Below are positions 24,255-35,856 of a stretch of 64,000 nt of DNA, piece by piece. Made by a program: the position numbers and the translations under genes. Each line of letters begins with the position of its first letter. Within the stretch, counting starts at the first letter, position 1. Source of the DNA: Acanthochromis polyacanthus (taxonomy: Eukaryota; Chordata; Actinopteri; Pomacentridae); NCBI RefSeq assembly GCF_021347895.1, contig NC_067124.1, positions 15,242,521-15,306,520 of the forward strand, given 5' to 3'. The notes below the pieces were generated by a model. That model was not told where the DNA came from, made no database searches, and was given only the letters and a program-made list of their open reading frames with translations.

Positions 24255-24657
24255 TTTTTAAAGACAGATTTCCCTGTGTTGCCCTTTCTTACCACTGGCT
24301 ACACTAACACCTAACTAACCTAAACTAACCTAAATCCTACGCTTACCTATCTGCTAACTTATCTAACTTCAGACTTAACTATGAAATCTGGTGTAGATCG
24401 TCACACTCTGCCGCAGCGAAGCGATATTTCCATTCCGTTTGGTGGAAGTCCTCATAAAACCGCGTATTTTATTGGTAGACTGAACAGCCGTGAGTAAAAA
24501 AAGAACAATAACGATTTTTGGAGCCAATGTTAAAGCTGACAAAAAGAGCATTTCGGAACAGTTTATTGACACTGTGTGTTTTCAACAGGCATCAACACAG
24601 TCACCTATGCTATGTATTGCCGTTGTAACGTCTGTCTCGCTCGCTGAAAATCACCAG

Positions 24658-24686
24658 TTGATCGGATCACCAGTTAATCTTGAACA
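24658..24686 (-). repeat. Right terminal inverted repeat of the Ginger-like element
   Basis: Reverse complement of the left terminal repeat with one mismatch over 29 bases; the outermost bases read ACA on the plus strand. Confidence 0.8.
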
Positions 24687-25397
24687 CCCACGGGCGGGCC
24701 GTTTTGATATCTGCATAAGCATTTTTCGAAATAGAACGGCACTGCCAACACAATGATTCAAACACTATACACCGATAGAAAGCTTAGATTCCCATGAATC
24801 CGCAGGTATAAACCACTTTCAGATGTGATTACCACAGCGGGTAATATAACCACATTTCTCCAACAAACAACAAAAATTTAAAGGGACACATAAAGGGCGT
24901 AACTCACCTTTGGACGCTCTTTTACTGGTCAACGATGAAAATAAGCCACAAAAACCGGCCAGAATCCAAGCTTCGGCATCCAGACAATACTAGCAAGTAT
25001 AATATTTTGTCCAAAACATGTCTTGAATTAAGTAACTAATCCACAAATAGCTCGGCTCCGTGCGCGCACACGCAGCGCTGCGCATTTCATAATCACTGCA
25101 TTTATGCCCATATTTCTATTCACGGTGCAGAAATCCATGTGGTCTAGGACTCAAAATGGCGACTGAAGTCTTTCCTTTATGTTTACACTGCGTTCAACCA
25201 ATCAAGTGACTCTGGCCTGCCTACGAGCCCTAAACGGCCAACCGTGGCCGAGACTGACTGATCTGGATCTACCTCATCAGTCAGCAAATTCTGAGCAAAT
25301 CACGTCGGAGGAAACGTTTGACTGACAGGGCTGATAGCCAATGCGCCTGATGAATACCAGGAAATAAATACAGCCTCTGCCAGCGGGGTTGTGTGAC
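24687..25397. other. Short CpG-rich stretch, no gene recognised
   Basis: CpG-containing sequence (for example around 25,050-25,085 and 25,200-25,310) sits upstream of the Ginger-like gene. A splice-donor-like 'AAAG/GTGAGTTACG' on the minus strand near 24,910 could mark an untranslated first exon driven from here. No protein is evident. It could be the promoter captured by the transposon or plain host sequence. Confidence 0.35.
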
Positions 25398-25405
25398 ATT
25401 TCACA

Positions 25406-26349
25406 CAGGGCCGTAGCCAGGATTTTGGAATAGGTGAGGTCCATGATGTGCGCGCATCAAGTTGTTCTAGGTTTTAAAAAAAATATTTATTTTTATATAT
25501 ATTTTTTTAGGCTACATGTCACACAAGATGTTGTTTAAATATCTTTTAATGATGTGAAATCAGCATTTTCCAAACAAAAATGTATATTTTTTCAAAAAAA
25601 CAAATCAACTTTTTACATCAAAGGCTAGCTGAATCCTCCTGTGACCAGAGGCATCCCACCGTCGAAGGATATTCTCCCGGTTCACCTCCACTTTCTGATG
25701 CACATGCATCATCGCCAGGCCTGTCAGTCTGTCATTGGACATGGTAGATCTAAGCCATGTCTTAAGTCTTCGCATGGCTGAGAATGACCTCTCACAGACA
25801 GAAGTCGTCACTGGCAAGGTTAGAAATATCTTCAACATACATTGTATGTTGTCTGATGAGCCAGGCGCTCATCAAAAAAAAAAAAAAAAAAAAAAAAGCG
25901 CCGGACGCGCTCTCCGCTGTGGATAAAAGTAATTAAATTCTTTGATCAGATGATCTGACAGGCCGAACTAGTGCCGAATTATCTAAAATAATATATTGTG
26001 GTCACCTTGGTGTAGATGGGCGGGGATGTGGTCTACAAAGTGCTAACAATAAAAACACTAGTTTTTGAACGGGGTTTGGCCCGCTGCCAAGCGCGTCACA
26101 TGGCGCATTTGCGGGTACGTGCATCAGCTGATCAAACAGCTTTTCACCGCAACACGCACACAGGCACAAACAGAACACAAAGCCCATGGATGTTTACCAC
26201 AATTTACAATTTACAAGCACGTTTCACAGAGAGGTTTCAAGTTTTTATGAGTTTGTTTTATTCAGTTGGGCATATTTGGCGAAAAAAAAAACTCGGAAAA
26301 AATAGGTGAGGTCTGGACCTCGCTGACCTCATACCTGGCTACGGCCATG
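25406..26349 (-). mobile_element. Internally deleted hAT transposon with 8-bp target duplication
   Basis: A 944-base element flanked by a perfect ATTTCACA duplication at 25,398-25,405 and 26,350-26,357. The terminal repeats are CAGGGCCGTAGCCAGG on the left and the inverse of CATGGCCGTAGCCAGG on the right, one mismatch in 16. Inside are the C-terminal end of a hAT transposase (next entry) and an A24 run at 25,874-25,897. The central transposase is missing, so it could move only with help from a full-length relative. Confidence 0.92.
25605..25838 (-). pseudogene. hAT transposase C-terminal dimerisation domain
   Basis: The 77-residue frame holds the signature of the hAT C-terminal dimerisation region: LTLPVTTSVCERSFSAMRRL, KTWLRSTM, then NDRLTGLAMMHVH. 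This is the most conserved segment of hAT transposases and of ZMYM/52-kDa-repressor-like relatives. The RNase H-like catalytic core that should precede it is absent. Confidence 0.9.
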
Positions 26350-26357
26350 ATTTCACA

Positions 26358-28641
26358 CCTTGGCTGTGGCTGCAGAAGGAGCCTCTCTGTCTCCCTCTCA
26401 GTATCTGCGTCTGATCCACACAGAAGTGCTTTTTTTGAGTTCTTCATGAGTTTTTGGAGTGAAAATAATGTGAAAGCGGGCTATAAAACGAACATATACC
26501 ATTTTTGCCCAGGGTGTGCAGAGGATGTACAGAGGGTGTCCAAATTTGACAGCGCCAGGCCATAACAGTACAAATACTTGTGTGAAACACTCATTTCTTG
26601 TAGTATTGCTCTGAAATTTTGACCTGAACTATGTAAGACCCCAGGCTGTTGCCTTTTTGTGTTTTCAAGCTGTCACAGAGCTGCCACACTTATTTTCAGG
26701 TGTTTTATTAGGGAAAAAATTTAGGCGAGAATAAAAGTCATCCCAGTTCAGTGTGTTCCAACATAAAATACTCTGTGCCAGTAGCACCTAGAGTAATTCT
26801 GACTGCACTGGGTGAAAATTCAGGTTGTCAACTGTCAAAGGAGACCCCAACCATGCCTGTATTCCAAACAGTTCAAGAACAGCATTCAATTTACTTTCTG
26901 TACATCTTCAGTAGAAATTTCAGATGGAAATTGACTGAATTTTATGGGGTTAAAAACATTTGAAAATATGTAAAACAAATGTTGGAGTTGGTGGCAAACT
27001 CAAGTTCAACACCAAGATTTGCAATTTTACTGCAAATGTAGCAGCTCAAACTATCAGCTACAAAAAATCATATCAGCTGATAACGAATATCAGTTGCCAT
27101 ATTGCGATTTTGATATTTTGAATAACTGTTCAGCTCTATTGTAAACCTCAGTAGTTAAAACAAACTCAAACTGACACACAAGCAGAGACATAAGATAGAC
27201 CAATCTATAAAAAAAAATACTGCAACTCCTGACTGGCTAGAAAGTCACAATGTCTTATGACACAGTGACTTGTAGGTCAAACACAACGAAGACGAGGATA
27301 ATCGACCTGAAGTAAAATATAATTTAGAGTTTCCAGTAAGTAAAATGAGAGCTGTTACGTGACTGTCAGATGTGCAAGACAGTTCTCAGAGAAACACCAG
27401 TGAAATGTCTCCTGTGCAGTCGCCCTAATAACACCTTTGGCATGAGTGGAAAAAATGTTCTGTTCACAGAAAATGAAAAAAAAAACTTAAATCTAGCTGT
27501 AATAAACACATCGTCAATCAATTGCTATCGCCGTGTGTTCTCTTGTAATTATTCTGTTATCTTTTATACTCTGCATTGACTTTGGTCTTATCTATATTAT
27601 TTTCTTTGCTACTACAAAGACCCAATTTCCCCACGGGGTTCATTACAGCTTTATCGAATCGATTTAATTAGTATGCTTATCTATTTTGTGGATTTTATTA
27701 CCAATTTGGAAGTGCGGCCAAATGTTTTCTAAAATTAAAGCTCTGTATCATCTATTCAACAGAGCAAAAAGTTAAAGCAAGATAATATCAATTCCTTCCA
27801 AGTGCAGTTGATAATGATAATGGCAGCAATGATGGTTTCATTTATCTACATTTGTAGGCAGCAGTTAAAACATGCATCTATTCTTTCCTGCACCATTTTT
27901 TCTCATCCTCGTCCCTTTCTGGACATCATCGCACCCTTTCCTTCACCTCCTCTCTCTTATCTTTGATCTTTTTCTTCTACTCTTCTTTCATCCTGTGATT
28001 TTCCACCAGTTCCTGTCTGATCCTTTCTCCTAATTCTGTCCCCATTTTCCCCAAACCCCATCATACGAAATTTTCTCTCTTCTAAATTCCTCTCCTGCAC
28101 TCAGACCTTCAACATCTGCATCCATTCCTTGGACCTCAAATACTGTGCCTCTTACCTCATCCGATATTTTCCTCTTACACCATTTTCCACCCCAGGTCAT
28201 GAGGTTCCCTTTTCACGTGCCTTTTATTTTCCCTTCCTCCCCCTCTAATGCATCCTATTGGTGAGCTCATTCCATCTCGACCTACTTCCTTTGCTCCACC
28301 GTCTTACACCCCTTCTCTTCTTTCTCCTGTGTCTCATTACAATAATAAGGTTTGATGTGGTCGTGGATGGCAGCTGATGCTCACAGCTTCAAGGTGGAGT
28401 CCGTGATTCTGGAGAAAATTTGCTGATATGTAGCTAGTTAGCATATTAAATAGCTAAACTGTGCCCGATGTACCATCTCTCTCACTCCCACTGCCCACTT
28501 ATCTTACTTACCCCTGATGTTCAAACTGTCCCGTGCACAAGCATTAATATGTATGAACAGAAATGTGCACAGAAGACTGTGGAATAGTGCTGGCTTGGAT
28601 CAGCTTCATGTGGAAAAATGTGGAATATTTTTTCGTATAAC
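26358..28641. other. Intergenic: repeat tail and pyrimidine-rich tract only
   Basis: No gene is recognised. At about 27,610-27,660 'caatttccccacggggttca' resembles the 3' tail of fish L2/Rex-type LINEs. From about 27,880 to 28,330 the plus strand is strongly C+T-rich. Neither has coding potential. Confidence 0.5.
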
Positions 28642-28655
28642 ATTACTTGGAAACA

Positions 28656-29003
28656 GTGGTTAGCACTTTCGCCTTGCAGCAAGAAGATCCCCGGTTCGAA
28701 TCCCGGGGTGGGCCCGGGATCTTTCTGCATGGAGTTTGCATGTTCTCCCTGTGTATGCGTGGGTTTTGTCCGGGCACTCCGGCTTCCTCCCACAGTCCAA
28801 AAATATGCTGAGGTTAATTGACTATTCTAAATTGCCCGTAGGTGTGAATGCGAGAGTGATTGTTTGTCTGTATATGTAGCCCTGCGTCAGACTGTCGACC
28901 TGTCCAGGGTGTCCCCTGCCTTCGCCCGAGTCAGCTGAGATAGGCTCCAGCCCTCCGCGACTCTAGTGAGGATAAAGCGGTGTATAGAGAATGGATGGGA
29001 TGA
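28656..29003 (+). repeat. tRNA-derived SINE with perfect 14-bp target duplication
   Basis: ATTACTTGGAAACA occurs at 28,642-28,655 and again at 29,004-29,017 and brackets the element exactly. The 5' part has A-box-like 'tggttagcactttcgcc' and B-box 'ggttcgaatcc'. The body carries the familiar fish words 'ggagtttgcatgttctccct', 'cttcctcccacagtccaaaa', 'ctaaattgcccgtaggtgtg' and 'ctgagataggctccagc'. The 3' end is a short GGAT repeat. It is a retroposed copy of a fish SINE; the perfect duplication suggests recent insertion. Confidence 0.88.
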
Positions 29004-29017
29004 ATTACTTGGAAACA

Positions 29018-30944
29018 ATTCGTCTAATCTACCAATCCACAACGATGCATAGATAAGCTTGAAAAACTAAGTGTCTTGGTTTTTTAATCTTGGTATTTGC
29101 ACATTTTCCTGGCATTCCATTAATTTATGCAATAAATACAGCAAAAATTAAGTTAAGCGGAAAGTGATGCTGACGCTGATACTGTGACACTCTTAACTAA
29201 AGTACAGTATAACCAGATGTGACTGCAGTTATGGCTGTGTAGTTTAACTATAGAAACTACCATTTCCTTGCACAGACTCCAATCCATCTTACATCTGTTC
29301 TGCTGTCTTGTGTGAACACATTCAGGCTGATTAGACTCCGTGTTTTGGAAAATGATCTTCATGTCTTAGGTTTTAGGCACATGACATATTCTTCTTCTTA
29401 TTCATCATCAGTCCAGCTTGAGGGGATTGTGAGAAGCACCAAATTCATTCGGCAGCATGAGATTGACCCCAAGCATACATCTAAAGGGATAAAGAACCAT
29501 CTTCAGTGGCAAAAACGATTGGAGATCTGTAACACATTACAGCCACCAAAGAACCGTAATCCCAACATCAAGTAACACCAAATCTTGATTTGATTTTGTT
29601 TTCTACTGTTTGCTACACTTTGTATTAAATTCATTTATGACAATATTTTTAAAAGCACAATGACAGCACTTGCGTATTATTTGCACTAAAGCATTTCCAT
29701 TTCACTGTCCATTTAAAAACTCATTCAGAAATGATTAATTAATAAGTTTTACAAATACCAATATATTTGCTCATACTGGCTTTTTGAAGCAAATAAAACC
29801 AACAGTACATTCAAATGGCCACAGAGAATTAAATCCTCATGCATCTTGGCCATAGTTAGGTTAGATATGTCACCTTCATTGTACATTATGATCTACAGTA
29901 AATGCAGAGTTTGACACAAGAAAAACACTTTTAAAGCACATACGCTGCAGTTTTAACTCTAGGTAACATATCAGTCTTTGTCAAAGAAGCCATTTGGACG
30001 TGTTGCAGTAGACAATGGGTGTAAATAAGAAAATTGATGATAACTGAATTCCTTTTAACTGCATATCAACAGAGTTATTGGTCATGTTATTTATTAAGAT
30101 GTCTGTATTTTCTTAAACAAGAAATCCAGGTGTCTTCTGTAAAATGTCTACTGCCATTTAAAAAAGGAATTCCTTTATTAATAAGCTGATTTTTTTAATC
30201 ATCAACACCCAACTAAATAATTAGTAAAGCCTGATCGTCTTCATGCTGAAACAAGTTCTGATCAGGATTGGAATCATTGAACTACTTTTTTTTTGACAGG
30301 TATATATAAGTGCCAGTACTCAGGGTGGAGTTTTCATATGAGCTGCATCTCCAGATAATTGCACTGATTGTAGTTTTATGCTGCATGTTGGTGCCTTTGG
30401 AAGCTTTTGTTTCACAAGGCACTTTACAAAGTCTGTCACCAAATTAGTGAACATCTGCTTCTGTCATGAAAAGAGACACACCACCTGACACTGTGGAACT
30501 TCACCTGATGGTAACCGTACACACCAGCTGGATGGGCCTTTTTTAGTTGATGTTACTATGTCCTTTAAAATGAAATTAATGACAAACGAAATAGATCAGC
30601 TGTTTGTTTTGAATATTTTCTTATTTTAAGTTTGCAAGAATATTTTCAGAATCCTGACTTTCAGTCCAAGTTTAATTCTGCACATGATGGCTCCAATGGA
30701 TTAATGATGAAGCAAAATCAAAAATGTTATAAAGCTAGCTCCAAAGTTCAGCCAAATTGCCAGACACATCAGTCTGCTGCAACAGTACCACCTGACAAAC
30801 CTTGTGGTGTCCAGTGGTGTCTGGCAGTTTATCTTTTTGTTCTTGTGGGTTGCAGGGACTAGCATATACAACAAGCATGCTGCTCTGTTTCTAATTACCC
30901 TGCTGTGTTTAAAGAGGTAACAGAACTGGAAAAAAACTGGACAG
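29018..30944. other. Intergenic: mostly unrecognised
   Basis: AT-rich. The only hint is near 29,455-29,490, where the plus strand reads HEIDPKHTSKGIKNHL, like the NDPKHTSK block of Tc1-like transposases. The surrounding frame is too degraded to define an element. Confidence 0.4.
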
Positions 30945-31172
30945 AGACCTCAGAAGTTGTATCTGTAATCTCCTAAAATATTTCTTTCAGTTTGAGGGCT
31001 ACATCCTCTGATACTCCTATTACCACTGGGACCACTTGACCCTCCACATCTGTTCCAGTTGTTCCTTCAGCCCTGGTACTTTTCGATCTTCTCATGCTCC
31101 TTCTTCCTGGTGTTACTGTCATCTGGGATTGCCACATCTATCAGAAGTGCCCTCATCTGCTCCTTGTGGACA
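30945..31172 (-). pseudogene. Non-LTR retrotransposon C-terminal fragment
   Basis: On the minus strand the frame reads RALLIDVAIPDDSNTRKKEH, EKIEKYQGLKEQLEQMWRV, then (after a shift) VVPVVIGVSEDVALKLKEIF. This is the region after the reverse transcriptase in a group of fish non-LTR elements. It has at least one frameshift and a stop, with no upstream domains. It ends abruptly at the start of the hAT-like end at 31,177. Confidence 0.6.
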
Positions 31173-31176
31173 CCAC

Positions 31177-31602
31177 CAGGCCCGGGGTGGCTAATCGGGA
31201 GCACCGGGACAATTCCCGGTTGGCCGGTCTAATGTTTGGGCCGTGAGGACCGGTGTACAGTCACTGCACTGGGTTGATCATTATGCTGCTACAGCTGTTC
31301 CTGGGCCGCCTCCACTGACAGCTCTGTTTGTTATTTTGTTGTTGTTTGTTTTTTTTGCAGATGCACCGTGACGCAGCACGTTCATGCACATGGTCAGAGG
31401 TGTTTGAAAGATGGAAAACAGGAAATGCAAGGGTGGTGCGGAGAAGGCAAGAATTAAAAAGAGGAAAGTTCTGGAAACAGACGCAGCGAAATGTGCAGAA
31501 ATTGGCAACTTTTTCACTAAAGCTCGCGGTTTGAAACGACAAATGAGGACGAGGAAACGGATATGGACTTTGTTGAACTTTGCAAACCACTGTTCAAGTT
31601 AA
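31177..31602 (+). mobile_element. 5' end of a hAT-like element (N-terminal fragment)
   Basis: It starts CAGGCCCGGGGTGGCTAAT, a GC-rich palindromic terminus typical of a fish hAT family. After an acceptor-like 'ttttttgcag' near 31,360 a short frame at 31,411-31,602 reads MENRKCKGGAEKARIKKRKV then AKCAEIGNFF, like the basic N-terminus of ZMYM/hAT transposases. No zinc finger, catalytic core or right end follows. It is a truncated copy. Confidence 0.5.
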
Positions 31603-33094
31603 TTATCAAATCAATTAACTGTGTGCTATTGTGGTATAAAACATAATGTTATATAATTTAAATAATAGTATGACGTGACCACATAACTGGGAAACTTTGT
31701 CCTGTAGCTCCTCAGAGTCAGAAGAAAGATCCAGCACCAAGCAGCAGCCAAAAGTCACAAGACCAGAGTGGGAGGTAGGATTGTTCATTGAGTGAATATT
31801 ATTAGAATGAATATAATGAAGAGTCTGGTGTAGACCTGCTCTATATGAGAAGTGCCCTGAGATGTGAGATGATTCAGCTCTACATTCATGAAACTGACCT
31901 GACAGCTTTGTAAAAAGTGGAGATTTGTGCTGAGAATTATGACCATTTTTAAAATGTGATTTAGTGTCAGAGGCAGATCCAGTAGTGGTGAGGGGATTAC
32001 TGCTGTCAGTATGGAAGGAACAGGTGAGCTGTTGGAACAGAGTGAACAAGCAAGTATTAGTTCCAAGACTTTCTATGCCCAAACGATAGCAGTGACCCAT
32101 TTTATTTATATCATTAAAAGATAGTAAATACACAAAGCCCACAATTGAAAGGGAATAGGATTAGATAAAAACATCTACTTTCATTTTTGATGTTGTCCAG
32201 TTTTACTAAAGTTCATGCTACTTTTATAATATGATGAAAGTGAATAAAATATAATTCTGTGATCTTTGGAAGTCTCACATCTCCTCATTTAATTACACTG
32301 TTTATTCACCAACACTTTATTTAATAAAAGTCCCATCTAGTTTTTGAGGAATGTGATGTTTTAATTTCTCTGTGAATAACTGCAGTCTAATGGAACAGTA
32401 CAAATGAGGCTCAGATAGAGCATAATGATGTTTGGGTTTCTGTTCAACATTTCACCTCCAACAGAGTTTTCAAAGTCAATAATACAGACACAGCTTCAGC
32501 ACTTAAGATCCCTTCCAAGCATCCTCTGAGATATATTCCAATATGGAGCTTGGAATACTGATCTGGGTGTTAAATAATTAAAATAATAATAATAATAAAA
32601 ACTCCAACATCTGAAGTGACATACACCTGCTTGGTTTTTTTGAAAATTAAAGTATTTTTTTATTCTACCAATGGTATTATTGAGATACAAGATGTTTCAT
32701 ACCTCTCTAAGATGTACTTCAGATTTTAATGGTCTTCTAGTGTCAAACTCTGCAGATAGTTTGTCATTCTGCACAGTGATGCACTGCACAAATGATCAAA
32801 GCAGGCACACATAAGAGAATTTAAATTTAGATTTGTAGTAATTAACTAAGACTAAAATAAGTTTAAGCTGTTATATACGAGCTAGAAATCTTTTGGAAAA
32901 TTTAAAGATTTTCAGGACCCAAATTCAGAAGCATGCTTCAAGCTCAAAATCAGTTTCATCACTCACAGGTGGAAACAATTCCAATAATTAGGTGTAGTCG
33001 TTCAGTCAGTCTGGGCAAAGATTAAAATAATATTTCCTTCACGCTAAAACCAAACCTCACACCTCGGACTGTTCAGCCAGGAAACAGGTAAGAT
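31603..33094. other. Intergenic: no gene recognised
   Basis: AT-rich. A 175-codon minus-strand frame at 31,615-32,142 has no recognisable domain, no family resemblance and no codon pattern that would support a gene. An (AAT)n run lies at 32,578-32,598. Confidence 0.5.
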
Positions 33095-33098
33095 TTAA

Positions 33099-33859
33099 AG
33101 GGGAACTTCGTTTTTTTTCAACCTGGGGTCTGTTTTCATATGTCATTTCATACATGTGAGTGATGGAGAAATGAATTTTTGACATAGCTCCAGTATTTAG
33201 CCAGGCAGGCAGCTTAGCAGCTTAGCTAGCAGCTCAGCTCGTGAAAAGTATGGGGCAAATACCCCCCCACCCCCCGCGCCTCAAAGTCCGCCCTAACGTG
33301 CTTTTTTCCCCACACTGACCGGCTCGGATAGTCTCAACGAGTGTCCCACAACATACTAGAGATGAAAAGTGAACGACAACCTCCACATTACCTGGCGTTC
33401 GCTCTTTGTTGTGGTCTGAATCCAAAGCTCAGGATGCTAGAAAGCAAATCTCGTTCCGAAATCCCGCGAGAAACACCGGTTTTGCCGCGAGCTCTCGTGC
33501 GATTTCGGAACGAGATTTGCTTTCTAGCATCCTGAGATTTGGATTCAGACCACAACAAAGAGCGAACGCCAGGTAATGTGGAGGTTTTCGTTCACTTCTC
33601 ATCTCTAGTATGTTGTGGGACACTCGTTGAGACTATCTGAGCCGGTCAGTGTGGGGAAAAAAGCACGTTGGGGCGGACTTTGACACGTGGGGGTAATTGC
33701 CCCATACGTTTTGCTAGCTGAGCTGCTAGCTGAACAGCTAAGCTGCCTGCCTGACTAAATACTGGAGCTATGTCGAAAATGTATTTCTCCATCACTCACA
33801 TGTATGAAATGACAAATGAAAACAGACCCCAGGTAGAAAAAAAAAAACGAAGTTCCCCT
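33099..33859. mobile_element. 761-bp near-palindromic MITE between TTAA sites
   Basis: The whole element folds back on itself. Its ends read AGGGGAACTTCG and CGAAGTTCCCCT, and the two arms of about 370 bases match nearly throughout, meeting near 33,480-33,495. TTAA flanks it at 33,095-33,098 and 33,860-33,863, the target of piggyBac-type transposases. Two 64-residue frames on opposite strands (33,341-33,535 and 33,429-33,623) are mirror products of the arms, not genes. The small arm differences show some age. Confidence 0.85.
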
Positions 33860-33863
33860 TTAA

Positions 33864-34536
33864 GCAGTTTCTTGTTTACATTAAGTGTTATTTGTTTATA
33901 ATCTTACCTGATGAAGGTGCCAAAATCGACCACATGTGGTTTCCTCCATTCTGACCTCTTCCTGTTTTTCCACAACGGTCCAACAGAGGGCGCATGCTCT
34001 GAACAAAGCCAGTGATTGGTTGACCTTTGAGCTACAGCTTTTACACCAAAAAAATTAATTAAATTAAATTAAATTGGGATCCAGATTTAGGGATTAATTA
34101 ATTAGGACACAAAAAGAGGTAATGATATTCCTTATAAGGCATAAAATCAAAATAATTTACTAGTATATTTCTGACGATGGGACTACAATTTCAATATACA
34201 TTTTAAATGACCTAAAGAACAACATATTATGATGTTGTTAATGCTTCCTATAAAGTCTGGTTGATTTCAGATTTTTCTCACTAGAAAATAATTTTTAAAA
34301 AAAAACATATCCAGCAGAGACATTATTATTCAAAGCAGAATTTTTTAGTACACCTTGGAGCATGCCCAGAGGGGATCTTAATCTTTTATTGATCGTTTTG
34401 AGAACACTGTTGAATAGAAACCCTAACAGCGTCTTTGTTTTCTCTGAGCATTTTTCATAAGCATGATCTGTCTTTATAATGGACTTTTAAATGCAATTTT
34501 AATTTATGCCAGCATCTTAATAGCTTTTTATGCACG
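33864..34536. other. Intergenic: nothing recognised
   Basis: AT-rich sequence with short homopolymer and TAAAT-like runs. No gene, RNA or transposon end is evident. Confidence 0.5.
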
Positions 34537-34620
34537 CAGTGCCCTCCAAAAGTGTGTTGACATCAGAGTGAAACTGATGTTTTTGCTACTTTACGCATGT
34601 AAGATCAAAACAAAACAGTG
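34537..34620 (+). repeat. Tc1/mariner-type terminal repeat fragment
   Basis: Begins CAGTGCCCTCCAAAAGTGTG, a typical start of fish Tc1/mariner terminal repeats. It may be the left end of the transposon whose transposase remnant lies at 35,302-35,817. No matching inverted right end was found. Confidence 0.45.
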
Positions 34621-35301
34621 AGAAAAAAGTAAAGACTGACTTAAGTTTCTATTTTATGAATGTTAAATGCACATAAGGTATTTATGTGTATATGTGTAAC
34701 AGGTAGCCTAGAAACAGTGAAAATATGTTTTATGGCACCATGAGTAGATAAATCCACACAGTTTAATCCCTCTAATTTCAAAGAATCTCTCTTCAAATGG
34801 TGGCCAGAAGTTGACAAGCCTGCCATGCACGTGTACACACATCACAGAATAAATTTTCTTTCTCTAGTCGTAATTTCTGTAGTCTAAATATTCAACACAC
34901 CATCTGTGAACCATCTCAAAAGATGTCCATTGAATATGCCATTAACAAGCGAGAGAACGGTGGAAGAACTACACATCACACAGGTTTTTTTTAATTAAAA
35001 GTGGGATTTACCAACTTTTATTGGTTAAGCAAACTCTTATATGTCTGCTATTGTTATTCCGTCTGCATCACATTTTTGGCCTTTTCCTTGGAATCCGCAG
35101 CACAAGTGCAATAAAAAGGCATTTTGAAGAGAAAAACTAATAATAATTTTCACCTTCTGTTTCTCCTTCTGGCTGCCTCCAGTTCTTATCCGTCTTAAAG
35201 AAGAATTGGATGTTTTCAGGCAGTGTATAATTCTAACTCTTATTATCAATGTAAAGCGATGCGCTGTCTGACCCATCAATATGTCTCACTGAGAACTGCA
35301 C

Positions 35302-35817
35302 AGGAAGTTTTGTTTCCCGCTGTGAAGCATGGAGGAGGAGGTGTGATGGTGTAGGGGTGCTTTGCTGGTGACATTGTTGGGGATTTATTCAAAACTGAAA
35401 TCCCACTGAACCAGCATGGCTACCACAGCTTCCTGCAGCGACATGCCATCCCATCCGGTTTGTATTTAGTTGGACCATCATTTATTTTTCAACAGGATAA
35501 TGACCCCAAACACACCTCCAGGCTGTGTAAGGGCTATTAGACTAAGAAGGAGAGTGATGGAGTGCTGTGTCAGATGACCTGGCCTCCACAGTCACCTGAC
35601 CTAAACCCAATCCAGATGGTTTGGGATGAGATGGACCACAGAGTGAAGGAAAAAGGGCCAAGATGTGCTCAACATCTCTGGGAACTCTTTCAAGATTGTT
35701 GGAAAACCATTTCAGGTGACTACCTCATGAAGCTCAGGGAGAGAATGCCAAGAGAGTGCAAAGCAGTAACCAAAGCAAATGATGGCTGTTTTGAAGAATC
35801 TATTCCATATGTGTTCA
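35302..35817 (+). pseudogene. Tc1-like transposase remnant, C-terminal half
   Basis: The reading starts in the VKHGGGGVMV block (with a TAG) and continues through LNQHGYHSFLQRHAIPSG, FIFQQDNDPKHTSRLC (second catalytic Asp) and WPPQSPDLNPIQMVWDEMDH. The E of the DD34E triad is replaced by Q in PIQMVWDE. The frame runs on to KANDGCFEE. Stop codons split it and the DNA-binding half is missing. It is inactive. Confidence 0.85.
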
Positions 35818-35856
35818 TTCATAGTTTTGATGTCTTCAGTGAGAATCGACAATATA

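Larger units (their letters stand above)
19743..24686 (-). mobile_element. Ginger-like DNA transposon (integrase, Ulp1 protease, PHD)
   Basis: A 4.94-kb element bounded by 29-base inverted repeats that match at 28 of 29 positions (TGTTGAAGATTAACTGGTGA and continuing, versus TGTTCAAG...). Weaker inverted similarity continues inward, for example 'gagacaga(t/c)gtt'. The ends start TGT and finish ACA, as in Ginger elements and LTR integrase substrates. No clear 4-bp target duplication is seen (CCTG on the left, CCCA on the right), so the outer limits may be off by a few bases. Inside is one spliced minus-strand gene for a gypsy-like integrase, a C48 protease and a PHD finger. The alternative is a host gene family derived from such an element; the inverted ends argue for a transposon. 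Confidence 0.75.

Noticed and set aside
28680..28705. Possible tRNA gene (B box GGTTCGAATCC)
   Set aside because: It is the internal promoter of a SINE bounded by a target duplication; no cloverleaf with acceptor stem.
31615..32142. 175-codon minus-strand ORF
   Set aside because: No recognisable domain, AT-rich with no coding bias visible, overlapped by another frame, no splice or promoter context.
33341..33623. Two nearly identical 64-aa ORFs on opposite strands
   Set aside because: They are mirror products of the two arms of the palindromic MITE, not genes.
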